DNA from: Demequinaceae bacterium
GTDB lineage: Bacteria; Actinomycetota; Actinomycetes; Actinomycetales; Demequinaceae
Direction: 5' to 3'
Assembly (NCBI GenBank): GCA_024643505.1
Contig: JAHEMW010000007.1
Span: forward strand, 1-33,545
Length of the DNA: 33,545 nt
Below, one piece after another: positions 16,033 through 24,923 of the stretch. The notes under the pieces were generated by a model, which searched no databases, had not been told where the DNA came from, and saw only the letters and a list, made by a program, of their open reading frames with translations. The position numbers and the translations under genes are program-made. How positions within the stretch are numbered: position 1 is the first letter of the stretch; the number at the start of each line of letters is the position of its first letter.

Positions 16033-18735
16033 ATGACCACCACCGCCTCGGAAACCACCGCGGCCCCCGTCGACGTCTCAGCGGCGATCGACGACCTCGT
16101 CGCCAACGCCAAGCAGGCGCTCGCGGCATACGCGTCCTTCACCCAAGAGGACGTCAATCGGCTCGTCAAGAAGGCCTCCGTCGCGGCGCTCAACCACCAC
16201 GGCGAACTCGCCGTGCTTGCGGTCGAAGAGACTGGCCGCGGCGTCTTCGAGGACAAGGCCGTGAAGAACATCTTCGCGTGCGAGCACGTCACCCACTCGA
16301 TGGGCCCCATGAAGACCGTCGGCGTGATCAGCGAGGACCCGATCCTCGGTATCACCGAGATTGCCGAGCCCGTCGGCGTCGTGTGCGGCGTGACTCCCGT
16401 CACGAACCCGACCTCCACGGCGATCTTCAAGGCGCTCATCGCGATCAAGACCCGCAACCCGATCATCTTCGCGTTCCACCCGAGCGCGCAGAAATCCTCG
16501 GTTGCTGCGGCGCGAGTCGTGCGCGACGCTGCGATTGCCGCGGGAGCGCCCGAGTACTGCGTGCAGTGGGTCGAGACCCCCTCGCTCGAGGCAACCGGTT
16601 TGCTGATGAACCACCCGGGTGTCGCACTCATCCTCGCCACCGGCGGCAACGCCATGGTGAAGGCGGCGTACTCGTGCGGCAAGCCCGCCCTTGGCGTCGG
16701 CGCGGGCAACGTCCCCGCGTACGTGCACGTGAGCGCCAAACTTAAGCGCGCCATCAACGACATTGTGATCTCCAAGGCCTTCGACAACGGAATGGTGTGC
16801 GCCTCCGAGCAGGCCGTCATCCTGGACTCGGCGATCTACGACCAGGCACTCGTCGAATTCGACCGGCTGCACGCCTACCGCGTGACGCCGCAGGAAAAGG
16901 CGTTGCTCGAAGACTTCATCTTCGGGGCGTGCGCGGGCGGCGAGAACTGCGCCGGCGCCAAACTCAACCCGTCCGTCGTTGGCCAAAGCCCACAGTGGAT
17001 CGCCGAGCAAGCGGGCTTCTCCGTTCCCGACGAGACGTCCATTCTGCTCGCCGAGGTGGGCGAGGTCGGCGAAAACGAGCCGCTCACACGCGAAAAGCTG
17101 TGCCCGGTCCTCGCGGTGCTCAAGGCCGAATCCACCGAGCAGGGCGTGCGTTACGCCGAGCAAATGGTGGAGTTCAACGGGCTCGGACACAGCGCGGCCA
17201 TTCACGCGACAGACGAGGCGCTGATTCAGGAGTTCGGGCGCCGCGTCAAGGCCATCCGCATCATCTGCAACGCGCCGTCAAGCCACGGAGGCATCGGCGA
17301 CATCTACAACGCCTTCCTTCCGTCGCTGACGCTCGGCTGCGGTTCGTATGGCCACAACTCGGTGTCGAACAACGTGACGGCCGTGAACCTTATCAACGTC
17401 AAGCGCATCGGCCGGAGGAACAACAACATGCAGTGGTTCAAGGTCCCTGCCAAGACCTACTTCGAGCCCAACGCGATCCAGTACCTGCGCGACATGCCTG
17501 ACGTGGAGCGCGTCACCATCATCACCGACGCCACCATGACGCGAATCGGCGTCGTCGACAAGATCCTGGACGTCCTTCACCGGCGCGCCAACAACGTGTC
17601 GCTACAGATCATCGACAACGTCGAACCGGAGCCAAGCATCAAGACCGTCAAGGCGGGAGCCGAGATTCTCCGTGCCTTCAAGCCCGACACGCTCATCGCG
17701 GTCGGTGGCGGGTCCCCGATGGACGCGGCAAAGGTGATGTGGCTCATGTACGAGCACCCCGAAGTCAACTTCTCCGACCTCAAAGAGAAGTTCTTCGACG
17801 TCCGCAAGCGCGCGTTCCAGTTCCCCAAGCTGGGCGAGCTCGCGAAGCTCGTGTGCATTCCGACCACGTCGGGCACGGGTGCCGAAGTGACGCCCTTCGC
17901 CGTGATCACGGACACGGACACGGGCCGCAAGTACCCGCTCGCGGACTACGCCCTCACGCCCACCGTCGCGATCGTCGACCCGGTGCTGACAGCGAACCTG
18001 CCCGCACGCGTCGCCGCCGACTCCGGGTTCGACGCGCTCACCCACGCGACCGAGGCCTACGTGTCGGTCTACGCCAACGACTTCACCGACGGCATGGCGC
18101 TCCAAGCCATCCGCCTTGTCTTCGAGAACATCGAAGAATCGGTGACCGTGGGCGGCACCGCGGTGCAGGCGCGCGAGAAAATGCACAACGCCGCCACGAT
18201 CGCCGGTATGGCGTTCGGCAACGCGTTCCTCGGACTCGTGCATGCCATGTCGCACGTGACAGGCTCGATGTTCCACGTCGCTCACGGGCGCACGAACGCC
18301 GTGTACCTGCCCCACGTGATCCGCTACAACGGAAAGGTTCCGACCAAGCCGACGTCGTGGCCCAAGCAGGAGAGCTACGTGGCACCCGAGCGCTTCCAGG
18401 AGATCGCGAAGATGCTCGGCCTCGCGCACGAGACTCCCGAGATCGCGGTCGAGGCGTACGCCGTCGCCGTTGAGCAGTTGCGCGACAAGGTCGGCATCGA
18501 GAGGTCCTTCAAGGACGTCGGCGTTGACGAGACGGCGTTCATGAGCAGCCTCGACACGCTCGCGATGAACGCCTACGAGGATCAGTGTGCGCCAGCGAAC
18601 CCGCGCCTGCCGATGCTCGCCGACATGAAGATCATGATGGAGGCCGCCTACTACGGCACGTCTTTCGAGGCGGTCCGCGAGGGCGCCATCACGGAGGTCG
18701 CTCCGAAGACCAAGGTGCGCAAGGCGAAGTCCTAG
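16033..18735 (+). CDS. adhE: Bifunctional acetaldehyde-CoA/alcohol dehydrogenase
   Basis: N-terminal ALDH domain (VTPVTNPTSTAIFKALIAIKTRNPIIFAFHP, NGMVCASEQAV) fused to iron-ADH (GGGSPMDAAKVMW, GTGAEVTPFAVITD, HAMSHVTGSMFHVAHGRTNAVYLPHV); GAGGAG RBS before ATG 16033. Confidence 0.97.
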   Translation: MTTTASETTAAPVDVSAAIDDLVANAKQALAAYASFTQEDVNRLVKKASVAALNHHGELAVLAVEETGRGVFEDKAVKNIFACEHVTHSMGPMKTVGVISEDPILGITEIAEPVGVVCGVTPVTNPTSTAIFKALIAIKTRNPIIFAFHPSAQKSSVAAARVVRDAAIAAGAPEYCVQWVETPSLEATGLLMNHPGVALILATGGNAMVKAAYSCGKPALGVGAGNVPAYVHVSAKLKRAINDIVISKAFDNGMVCASEQAVILDSAIYDQALVEFDRLHAYRVTPQEKALLEDFIFGACAGGENCAGAKLNPSVVGQSPQWIAEQAGFSVPDETSILLAEVGEVGENEPLTREKLCPVLAVLKAESTEQGVRYAEQMVEFNGLGHSAAIHATDEALIQEFGRRVKAIRIICNAPSSHGGIGDIYNAFLPSLTLGCGSYGHNSVSNNVTAVNLINVKRIGRRNNNMQWFKVPAKTYFEPNAIQYLRDMPDVERVTIITDATMTRIGVVDKILDVLHRRANNVSLQIIDNVEPEPSIKTVKAGAEILRAFKPDTLIAVGGGSPMDAAKVMWLMYEHPEVNFSDLKEKFFDVRKRAFQFPKLGELAKLVCIPTTSGTGAEVTPFAVITDTDTGRKYPLADYALTPTVAIVDPVLTANLPARVAADSGFDALTHATEAYVSVYANDFTDGMALQAIRLVFENIEESVTVGGTAVQAREKMHNAATIAGMAFGNAFLGLVHAMSHVTGSMFHVAHGRTNAVYLPHVIRYNGKVPTKPTSWPKQESYVAPERFQEIAKMLGLAHETPEIAVEAYAVAVEQLRDKVGIERSFKDVGVDETAFMSSLDTLAMNAYEDQCAPANPRLPMLADMKIMMEAAYYGTSFEAVREGAITEVAPKTKVRKAKS

Positions 18736-18774
18736 CCGCACCTCGCCGCCGGGCCGGACACACCCGGCGGGCGA

Positions 18775-18811
18775 GGGGCCCCGACGCTCACGAAGCGTCG
18801 GGGCCCCTTTT
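18775..18811. terminator. Rho-independent terminator between convergent adhE and flavoprotein gene
   Basis: Perfect 14-bp stem GGGGCCCCGACGCT/AGCGTCGGGGCCCC, loop CACGA, followed by TTTT. Confidence 0.88.
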
Positions 18812-18820
18812 ACTCGCGCG

Positions 18821-20206
18821 TTAGTGCCCGCCGATGAGGGGGGCCATGGCCCGCGCGATGGCGGACGGCCGGCCGGTGAGACGTTCCTCAGCATCGGCGA
18901 GGCTCATCGCAGTGAGCCCGGCGTTGGCGCCGAGCCACCTGAACGGCTCCACCTCCCAGCGTCGCGACCGGTGTCCTACCCATGGCAGGCGCGTCAACGC
19001 TGTGTCGTACCCGAGAATCAAGTCGCGCAGGGTGCGTCCCGCAAGATTGGTCGTGGTGACCCCGTTCCCCACGTAGCCGCCGGCCCAGCCAATGCCGGTG
19101 TCCGCGTCCAGCCCCACGGACGCGTGCCAGTCGCGTGCGATCCCAAGCGCCCCGCCCCAGCGGTGGGTGATCGGGGCATCGGCGAGGACGGGAAACATGT
19201 CCACCAGCGTGGCGTGCAGCTTGGCGAAGACGCCAGCGTGGGTGTCGAATGCCGGCCGCGTCGCGGAGGCGTAATGATACGGAGCGCCGCGCCCGCCAAA
19301 CACGATGCGGCCGTCGGCGGTGCGCTGACCGTACACAATCAGGTGCCGATGCTCACTGAACGTCTCGCGCTCCGCGAGACCGATTTCTTGCCACTGATCG
19401 TCGCGCAGCGGAGCGGTAGCGATCATGAGGGAGTACACCGGCGCCAAAGCGCGCTGGTAACCGGGCAGTCGCGCCGTGTAAGCCTCGGTCGCGCGAATCA
19501 CGTGTGTGGCATTGATCGTTCCCCCGGGTGTCTCGACCCGGTGGGGGCCGATGCTGGTGGCGGCGGTGCCTTCGTACAGCTCCACACCGAGTCCCGTGAC
19601 CGCCGCGGCGAGAGCACGCACCAGCCGGGCGGGTTGAATCACGGCGCAGTCACCGGTGTATGTGCCCCCAAGGGTCCGGGTGGCGTTGAGGCGGGCCCTC
19701 GCGGCGACCTGATCGAGGAACGCGACCCGGTCGCCAAGGCCAAGTTCTGCCGCGTCGCGCGCCTGCGCGCGCGCACGCTCCACCTGAACCGTGGTGCGTG
19801 CCACCACCACCGTGCCGCCCTTGGCGATGTGCGCATCGGCGCCGATATCGCGGGCAGCGCCGATCAGCTCGTCGACGGATGCACGCATCGCGGCGTCGAA
19901 CGCGACGGCCGCTTCGCGGCCGTGCTCGCGGGCGACGGTCCCGATGGACATCGGCAAGTCCGCCGACGCCCACCCTCCGTTACGCCCGGAGGCGCCAAAA
20001 CCCGCCCATTCTTTTTCCACGATGGCGACCCGCGCGTCGGGCCTTGCGCGCTTGAGGTAGTACGCGGTCCACAGCCCAGTGAAGCCCGCGCCCACGATTG
20101 CGACATCGGCGTCGAGGTCGCGCGTGAGCGCAGGTGAGAGCGCGATCGGAGAGGTGAGGTCGTCCAGCCACAGGGAAGGTGGCGGAGCGGTCACTTCACC
20201 CCCCAT
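18821..20206 (-). CDS. FAD-dependent oxidoreductase, DAO/PuuB-like
   Basis: DLDADVAIVGAGFTGLWTAYYLKRARPDARVAIVEKEWAGFGASGRNGGW; start set at MGGEVTAPPPS, tracked ORF extends to 20320. Confidence 0.87.
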   Translation of the reverse strand: MGGEVTAPPPSLWLDDLTSPIALSPALTRDLDADVAIVGAGFTGLWTAYYLKRARPDARVAIVEKEWAGFGASGRNGGWASADLPMSIGTVAREHGREAAVAFDAAMRASVDELIGAARDIGADAHIAKGGTVVVARTTVQVERARAQARDAAELGLGDRVAFLDQVAARARLNATRTLGGTYTGDCAVIQPARLVRALAAAVTGLGVELYEGTAATSIGPHRVETPGGTINATHVIRATEAYTARLPGYQRALAPVYSLMIATAPLRDDQWQEIGLAERETFSEHRHLIVYGQRTADGRIVFGGRGAPYHYASATRPAFDTHAGVFAKLHATLVDMFPVLADAPITHRWGGALGIARDWHASVGLDADTGIGWAGGYVGNGVTTTNLAGRTLRDLILGYDTALTRLPWVGHRSRRWEVEPFRWLGANAGLTAMSLADAEERLTGRPSAIARAMAPLIGGH

Positions 20207-20667
20207 GAGTACGTCTGCTTGCGCAACTCCAGATACATGTGGGTTTCGGTGGTGAGCACGCCGGGGATCGACCTGATGTGGCTGCTGATGAGCGTGCGCA
20301 AATGAGCGTCCGACTCGCATACGACCTCGGCGAGAATGTCGTACATCCCGGCGGTAATGACGACGTAATCGACCTCGTTCAGCAGCACCAGGGCGTCGGC
20401 GATGGGCTCTGGCGGCCCCGCGACCTTGATGCCCACCATTGCCTGTCGCGCGTATCCCATTTCCACCGGGTTGGTTACGGCGATGACCTGCATGACTCCC
20501 GTATCCAGCAACCGCTGCACCCGCGCGCGGACGGCTGCCTCGGAGAGGTTCACGACCTTGCCGATCGCGGCGTAAGAGGCGCGACCGTCGATTTGCAACT
20601 GCTCGATGATGACCTTGTTCACTGGGTCAAGGGCGTTGCTGTGCTTGGCGGGGTCTGCGGAAGTCAT
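20191..20667 (-). CDS. Lrp/AsnC-family transcriptional regulator
   Basis: LDPVNKVIIEQLQIDGRASYAAIGKVVNLSEAAVRARVQRLLDTGVMQVIAVTNP HTH plus RAM domain; start set at MTSADPAKHSNALD. Confidence 0.92.
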   Translation of the reverse strand: MTSADPAKHSNALDPVNKVIIEQLQIDGRASYAAIGKVVNLSEAAVRARVQRLLDTGVMQVIAVTNPVEMGYARQAMVGIKVAGPPEPIADALVLLNEVDYVVITAGMYDILAEVVCESDAHLRTLISSHIRSIPGVLTTETHMYLELRKQTYSWGVK

Positions 20668-20727
20668 GTTTCGCAGTGTTGCCGCACTGAGCGCCCCGGT
20701 CAACTCCTCAGGCGGCACATTGCTACG

Positions 20728-20737
20728 GTTTCATTGC
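20728..20737 (+). promoter_or_regulatory. Candidate cluster regulator site (RTTTCRTYG motif copy)
   Basis: GTTTCATTGC in the lrp-potD divergent intergenic region; related copies at 26340, 26366 and 26403. Confidence 0.3.
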
Positions 20738-20923
20738 AATTCTGTTAAGAGTTGTGCTGTATTCGTGGCAATGTGGCCGTGTTACCGCGCAAACGCTCGC
20801 CCGCTCCGGATTTTCGTGCGAGTATCGGTTTCACAGTCCTGCTACCCCAGGGCACGCGGATTCTTCGCGAGTGAGGCGTGCCTCGGGGTCCGTTTGAGGT
20901 ACCACGGACCTGAGGAGGTCAAC

Positions 20924-22105
20924 GTGTCGGAAGTTTCGCCAGAGGAAAGTGCAAAGAAGGGCGTATCGCGCAGAGGCCTACTTATTGGGGGCGCCGCGGG
21001 TGCGGCCGGTCTCGCCGCGTTCGCGTTCCTCAACTCACGAGGCGGTGGTGGCGGCACGCCTGCCGACTGCGTCACGACAGATCTCTCGGCCACCGAGAAG
21101 ACGTTCGCATTCTCCAACTGGCCCGAGTACATCGACGAAGACGACGGCGACTACCTGTCCACGCTGACCCAATTCCAGCAGCAGACCGGCATCCAAGTGA
21201 CCTACACCGCGGACGTCAACGACAACGTCGAATTCTTCTCTAAGGTACGCAACCAGCTCGGCGCCTGCCAGCCGACCGGACGCGACATGTTCGCGCTGAC
21301 GGACTGGATGGCCGCCCGGATGATTCAGGCAAATTGGATTCAGAAGCTCGACAAGGCTAATGTGCCGAACCTCGACAAGAACCTCATCTCCGCCTTGCAG
21401 GGAGTCGGCTGGGACCCCAACCGCGACTACTCAGCGCCGTGGCAGTCGGGCTTCACCGGCATTGCCTACAACAAGTCTCTCGTCGGCGAGGTCCGCACTA
21501 TGGACGAGTTGCTCACGCGTAGCGACCTCAAGGGCAAGGTCACGATGCTCACGGAGATGCGCGACACCATGGGCCTGATCATGCTGTCGGACGGCGCGGA
21601 CCCCGCAAACTTTACCGATGACGACTGGTCAAAGGCTCTGGAGAAGTTGTCGAAGGCCCGTTCGGACGGTCAGATTCGCGCGTTCACAGGCAACGAGTAC
21701 ATCACCGACCTGGCCGCCGGCAATATCGCGGCGTGTGTGGCGTGGTCGGGCGATGTGGCGGCCGCCGAGGACGAGAACCTGGTCTTCCTGCCCCCGGACG
21801 ACGGCATGATGATCTGGTCAGACAACATGCTGGTGCCGGTGCAGGGCACACACAAGGCCAACGCGGAAAAGTGGATCGACTTCTACTACGACCCGAAGAA
21901 TGCCGCGCTGCTCGCCGCCTATGTCTGGTACGTCTGCCCCGTGGCCGGCGCCCAGCAGGAGATGGAAGCGATTGATCCGACGCTCGTCGACAACCCGCTG
22001 ATCTTCCCCACCCCCGAGTACTTGGCCCAGACCCACTCGTTCATGGCTCTCACCGAAGCGGCGGCGTCGAGTTACGAAAAGGACTTCGCGGATGCCACAG
22101 GCTAG
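20924..22105 (+). CDS. potD: Polyamine-type ABC transporter substrate-binding protein (PotD-like), twin-arginine signal
   Basis: GTG start with GAGGAGG RBS; VSRRGLLIGGAAGAAGLAAFAF; TFAFSNWPEYIDEDDGDYLSTLTQFQQQTGIQVTYTADVNDNVEFFSKV; followed by potABC. Confidence 0.88.
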   Translation: MSEVSPEESAKKGVSRRGLLIGGAAGAAGLAAFAFLNSRGGGGGTPADCVTTDLSATEKTFAFSNWPEYIDEDDGDYLSTLTQFQQQTGIQVTYTADVNDNVEFFSKVRNQLGACQPTGRDMFALTDWMAARMIQANWIQKLDKANVPNLDKNLISALQGVGWDPNRDYSAPWQSGFTGIAYNKSLVGEVRTMDELLTRSDLKGKVTMLTEMRDTMGLIMLSDGADPANFTDDDWSKALEKLSKARSDGQIRAFTGNEYITDLAAGNIAACVAWSGDVAAAEDENLVFLPPDDGMMIWSDNMLVPVQGTHKANAEKWIDFYYDPKNAALLAAYVWYVCPVAGAQQEMEAIDPTLVDNPLIFPTPEYLAQTHSFMALTEAAASSYEKDFADATG

Positions 22106-23240
22106 CGAGCCGCGTCGCGACCTCCGGCTCAAGGGCCTTCACAAGCGCTACCCCAACGGCTACACCGCCGTGAAATCGCTGGACCTCGAAATCCCCCAAG
22201 GGTCGTTTTTCGCCCTGCTCGGTCCGTCAGGCTGTGGCAAGACAACGACGCTGCGCATGGTCGCCGGCCTCGAAGACGTCACGTCCGGCACGATCCACAT
22301 CGGCGACCAAGACATCACCCGCGAGAAGCCGTACCGCAGGCCCGTCAACACGGTGTTCCAGAATTACGCGCTGTTCCCGCACCTCACGATCGCCGAGAAC
22401 GTCGAGTTTGGGCCCAAGCGGCGCGGCGTCAAGGATTCCGCCGCACGGGTCAAGGCGATTCTCGAACTCACTGAACTGACCGAACAGGCCGGAAAGAGGC
22501 CGGCACAGCTGTCGGGAGGACAGCAGCAGCGCGTGGCGCTGGCGCGGGCGCTGATCAACCGCCCGGAGGTGCTGTTACTCGACGAGCCGCTCGGCGCGCT
22601 TGACCTCAAGTTGCGCCGAGCCATGCAGTTGGAGCTCAAGCACATCCAGGAGGAGGTCGGGCTTACCTTCGTCCACGTCACGCACGACCAGGAGGAGGCC
22701 ATGACCATGGCCGATACCGTCGCGGTGATGAACCAAGGCGTCATCGAACAGATGGGCTCTCCCTACGAGCTCTACACCAACCCGCGGACCACCTTCGTGG
22801 CGAACTTCCTGGGCCGCTCAAACCTCATCAAGGGCACGGTGGTGGGCCGCGAAGGCTCGGGCGCCGACGCCGCTGTCAAGGTGGACATGTTTGGCACCTT
22901 GGTGTCGATCCAGGCGGATCGGGTGCACACGGACTCCAAGGAGGGGTGGATCGGCATCCGCCCTGAGAAGCTCCTTATCCAGCCCGCCGGCTCCCAGTCA
23001 GATGACCCAGGCAACCACTTCTCCGACGCCGTCGTGATCAGCTCGAGTTACATCGGCGTCTCCACGGAGTACGTCCTGAAAATGCCGTGGGGCCAGGAGC
23101 TCATCTGTTTTGAGCAGAACCGGGGCGTCCGCGGCGGCCTCGTGCAGGTCGGCGCACATGTCGACGTGTCCTGGCGACAAGAGTACGTATACCTCCTCGA
23201 CTCCTCGCAGGACGCCGAGGCCGGGCTCGAGGGCGCCTAG
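22092..23240 (+). CDS. potA: Polyamine-type ABC transporter ATP-binding protein
   Basis: Walker A GPSGCGKTTTLRMVAGLE, signature LSGGQQQRVALARAL, Walker B VLLLDEPLGALD, C-terminal TOBE-like region. Confidence 0.92.
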   Translation: MPQASEPRRDLRLKGLHKRYPNGYTAVKSLDLEIPQGSFFALLGPSGCGKTTTLRMVAGLEDVTSGTIHIGDQDITREKPYRRPVNTVFQNYALFPHLTIAENVEFGPKRRGVKDSAARVKAILELTELTEQAGKRPAQLSGGQQQRVALARALINRPEVLLLDEPLGALDLKLRRAMQLELKHIQEEVGLTFVHVTHDQEEAMTMADTVAVMNQGVIEQMGSPYELYTNPRTTFVANFLGRSNLIKGTVVGREGSGADAAVKVDMFGTLVSIQADRVHTDSKEGWIGIRPEKLLIQPAGSQSDDPGNHFSDAVVISSSYIGVSTEYVLKMPWGQELICFEQNRGVRGGLVQVGAHVDVSWRQEYVYLLDSSQDAEAGLEGA

Positions 23241-23241
23241 C

Positions 23242-24105
23242 GTGACCACGATGCAGCGAGTGTTCGGCAAGAACGCCGCCTATTGGCTGATCGGGCCCGC
23301 CGCACTGTGGCTCGGATTGTTCTTCCTGGTGCCGATGCTGTCGTTGCTGACCACGTCGCTGTCGGACCCGGCCGGGTCCCCGATCTACGGCTACGACCTC
23401 ACGTGGCGCGTTCAGAATTACGTTGAGGCATTAGGCGACTACTGGCCGTACCTCGTGCGCTCGCTGATTTACGCAGGGATCGCGACGGCCCTGTGTCTGG
23501 TCCTTGGGTACGTCCTCGCATACGCGATCGCCTTCAAGGCCGGGCGATGGAAGACCGTGATGCTCGTGCTCGTGATCGCGCCTTTCTTCACGTCGTTCCT
23601 GGTGCGCACCCTTTCGTGGAAGCTCATCCTCGCGGACAACGGTTGGGTGGTGAACACGCTGCAATGGCTGCATGTCATGAGCCCCGACGGCCGCCTGCTC
23701 GCGACCCCTTTTGCTGTGGTCGCGGGCCTCACGTACAACTTCTTGCCTTTCATGATCCTGCCGCTGTACGCGAGCCTCGAAAAGATTGAGCCGCACCTCA
23801 TTGAGGCCGCCCAGGATCTGTACGCGAGCCCGTGGAAGGGATTCTTGAACGTCACCTGGAAGTTGTCGATTCCCGGTGTCGTCGGTGGCACGTTGCTGAC
23901 CTTCATCCCCGCATCTGGCGACTACATCAACGCGGCGTTCCTTGGCAATCCGAATACCCAGATGGTGGGAAACAAGATTCAGGCGCTGTTCACCACGGGT
24001 GGGGACTATCCGCACGCCGCCGCGCTGTCAGTGATCCTGATGGTGTTGATCGTGGCGATGGTCATGGTCTATGTGCGCCGAGCGGGAACGGAGGAGTTGC
24101 TGTGA
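23242..24105 (+). CDS. potB: Polyamine-type ABC transporter permease
   Basis: EAAQDLYASPWKGFLNVTWKLSIPGVVGGTLLTFIPASGDYINAAFLG; GTG start inside tracked ORF 23110..24105. Confidence 0.9.
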   Translation: MTTMQRVFGKNAAYWLIGPAALWLGLFFLVPMLSLLTTSLSDPAGSPIYGYDLTWRVQNYVEALGDYWPYLVRSLIYAGIATALCLVLGYVLAYAIAFKAGRWKTVMLVLVIAPFFTSFLVRTLSWKLILADNGWVVNTLQWLHVMSPDGRLLATPFAVVAGLTYNFLPFMILPLYASLEKIEPHLIEAAQDLYASPWKGFLNVTWKLSIPGVVGGTLLTFIPASGDYINAAFLGNPNTQMVGNKIQALFTTGGDYPHAAALSVILMVLIVAMVMVYVRRAGTEELL

Positions 24106-24923
24106 TCACCAGAGTGGGGAACTGGATCGGCCGGCACTTGATGATCACAATGGGGATCTTGGTGCTGATCTACATGTACATCCCCAACTTCGTCGTCGCA
24201 TTGATGTCGTTCAACGACGCGTCGGAGTCCAGGAATCTCTACCAGTTCCAGTCCTTCACGTGGAACAACTGGCTGAATCCGTGCGAACCGAACGGCATGT
24301 GCGAGTCACTGCGGGTGAGTGTGAGCGTTGCCCTGGTGGCCACGATCGTCGCGACGATCCTGGGAACGCTTGCCTCGTTCGCCCTGGTGCGCCACCGTTT
24401 TGAGGGCCGCTCGACGATGAATCTGTTCATCTTCCTGCCGATGGCGACCCCCGAGATCGTCATGGGTTCGTCGCTCCTGGCTCTCTTCGTCGCTGGGGGG
24501 TTGGGCGGCAAGCTGGGCTTCTGGACGATCCTCGTCGCACACATCCTGTTCTGCTTGTCATTCGTAGTCGTGACCGTCCGCTCGCGACTCGCGGGCCTCG
24601 ATTCCAACCTCGAGAAGGCCGCCATGGACCTCTACGCGAACGAGTGGCAAGCGTTCTGGCGCGTGACCTTCCCGCTCGTGTTCCCCGGCGTGCTCGCCGC
24701 CGCCCTGCTGGCCTTCTCGTTGTCGTTCGACGACTTCATCATCACCAACCTCAACTCGGGTCAGACCGTCACCTTCCCCATGTTCGTGTGGGGCGCTGCG
24801 CAGCGTGGCGTGCCGATGCAGGTGAATGTGGTCGGCACGGCGATGTTCCTGATTTCGCTTGCCGTGGTCGTCGGCGGTGAGATGAGTTCCCGCCGTCGCG
24901 CCAAGATGTTGGCGGCTCGCTAG
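24102..24923 (+). CDS. potC: Polyamine-type ABC transporter permease
   Basis: EKAAMDLYANEWQAFWRVTFPLVFPGVLAAALLAFSLSFDDFIITNLNSG; GTG start overlapping potB by 4 nt. Confidence 0.9.
   Translation: MITRVGNWIGRHLMITMGILVLIYMYIPNFVVALMSFNDASESRNLYQFQSFTWNNWLNPCEPNGMCESLRVSVSVALVATIVATILGTLASFALVRHRFEGRSTMNLFIFLPMATPEIVMGSSLLALFVAGGLGGKLGFWTILVAHILFCLSFVVVTVRSRLAGLDSNLEKAAMDLYANEWQAFWRVTFPLVFPGVLAAALLAFSLSFDDFIITNLNSGQTVTFPMFVWGAAQRGVPMQVNVVGTAMFLISLAVVVGGEMSSRRRAKMLAAR

Noticed and set aside
17602-18894. 430-aa minus-strand ORF antisense to adhE, and similar 423-457-aa antisense ORFs at 30810..32183 and 32174..33445
   Set aside because: Long open antisense frames are expected from GC-rich third codon positions; no domain signals seen.
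20606-20923. Extended N-terminus of the PotD ORF to 20606
   Set aside because: Would overlap lrp on the opposite strand and place the twin-arginine signal internally; GTG 20924 has a strong RBS.
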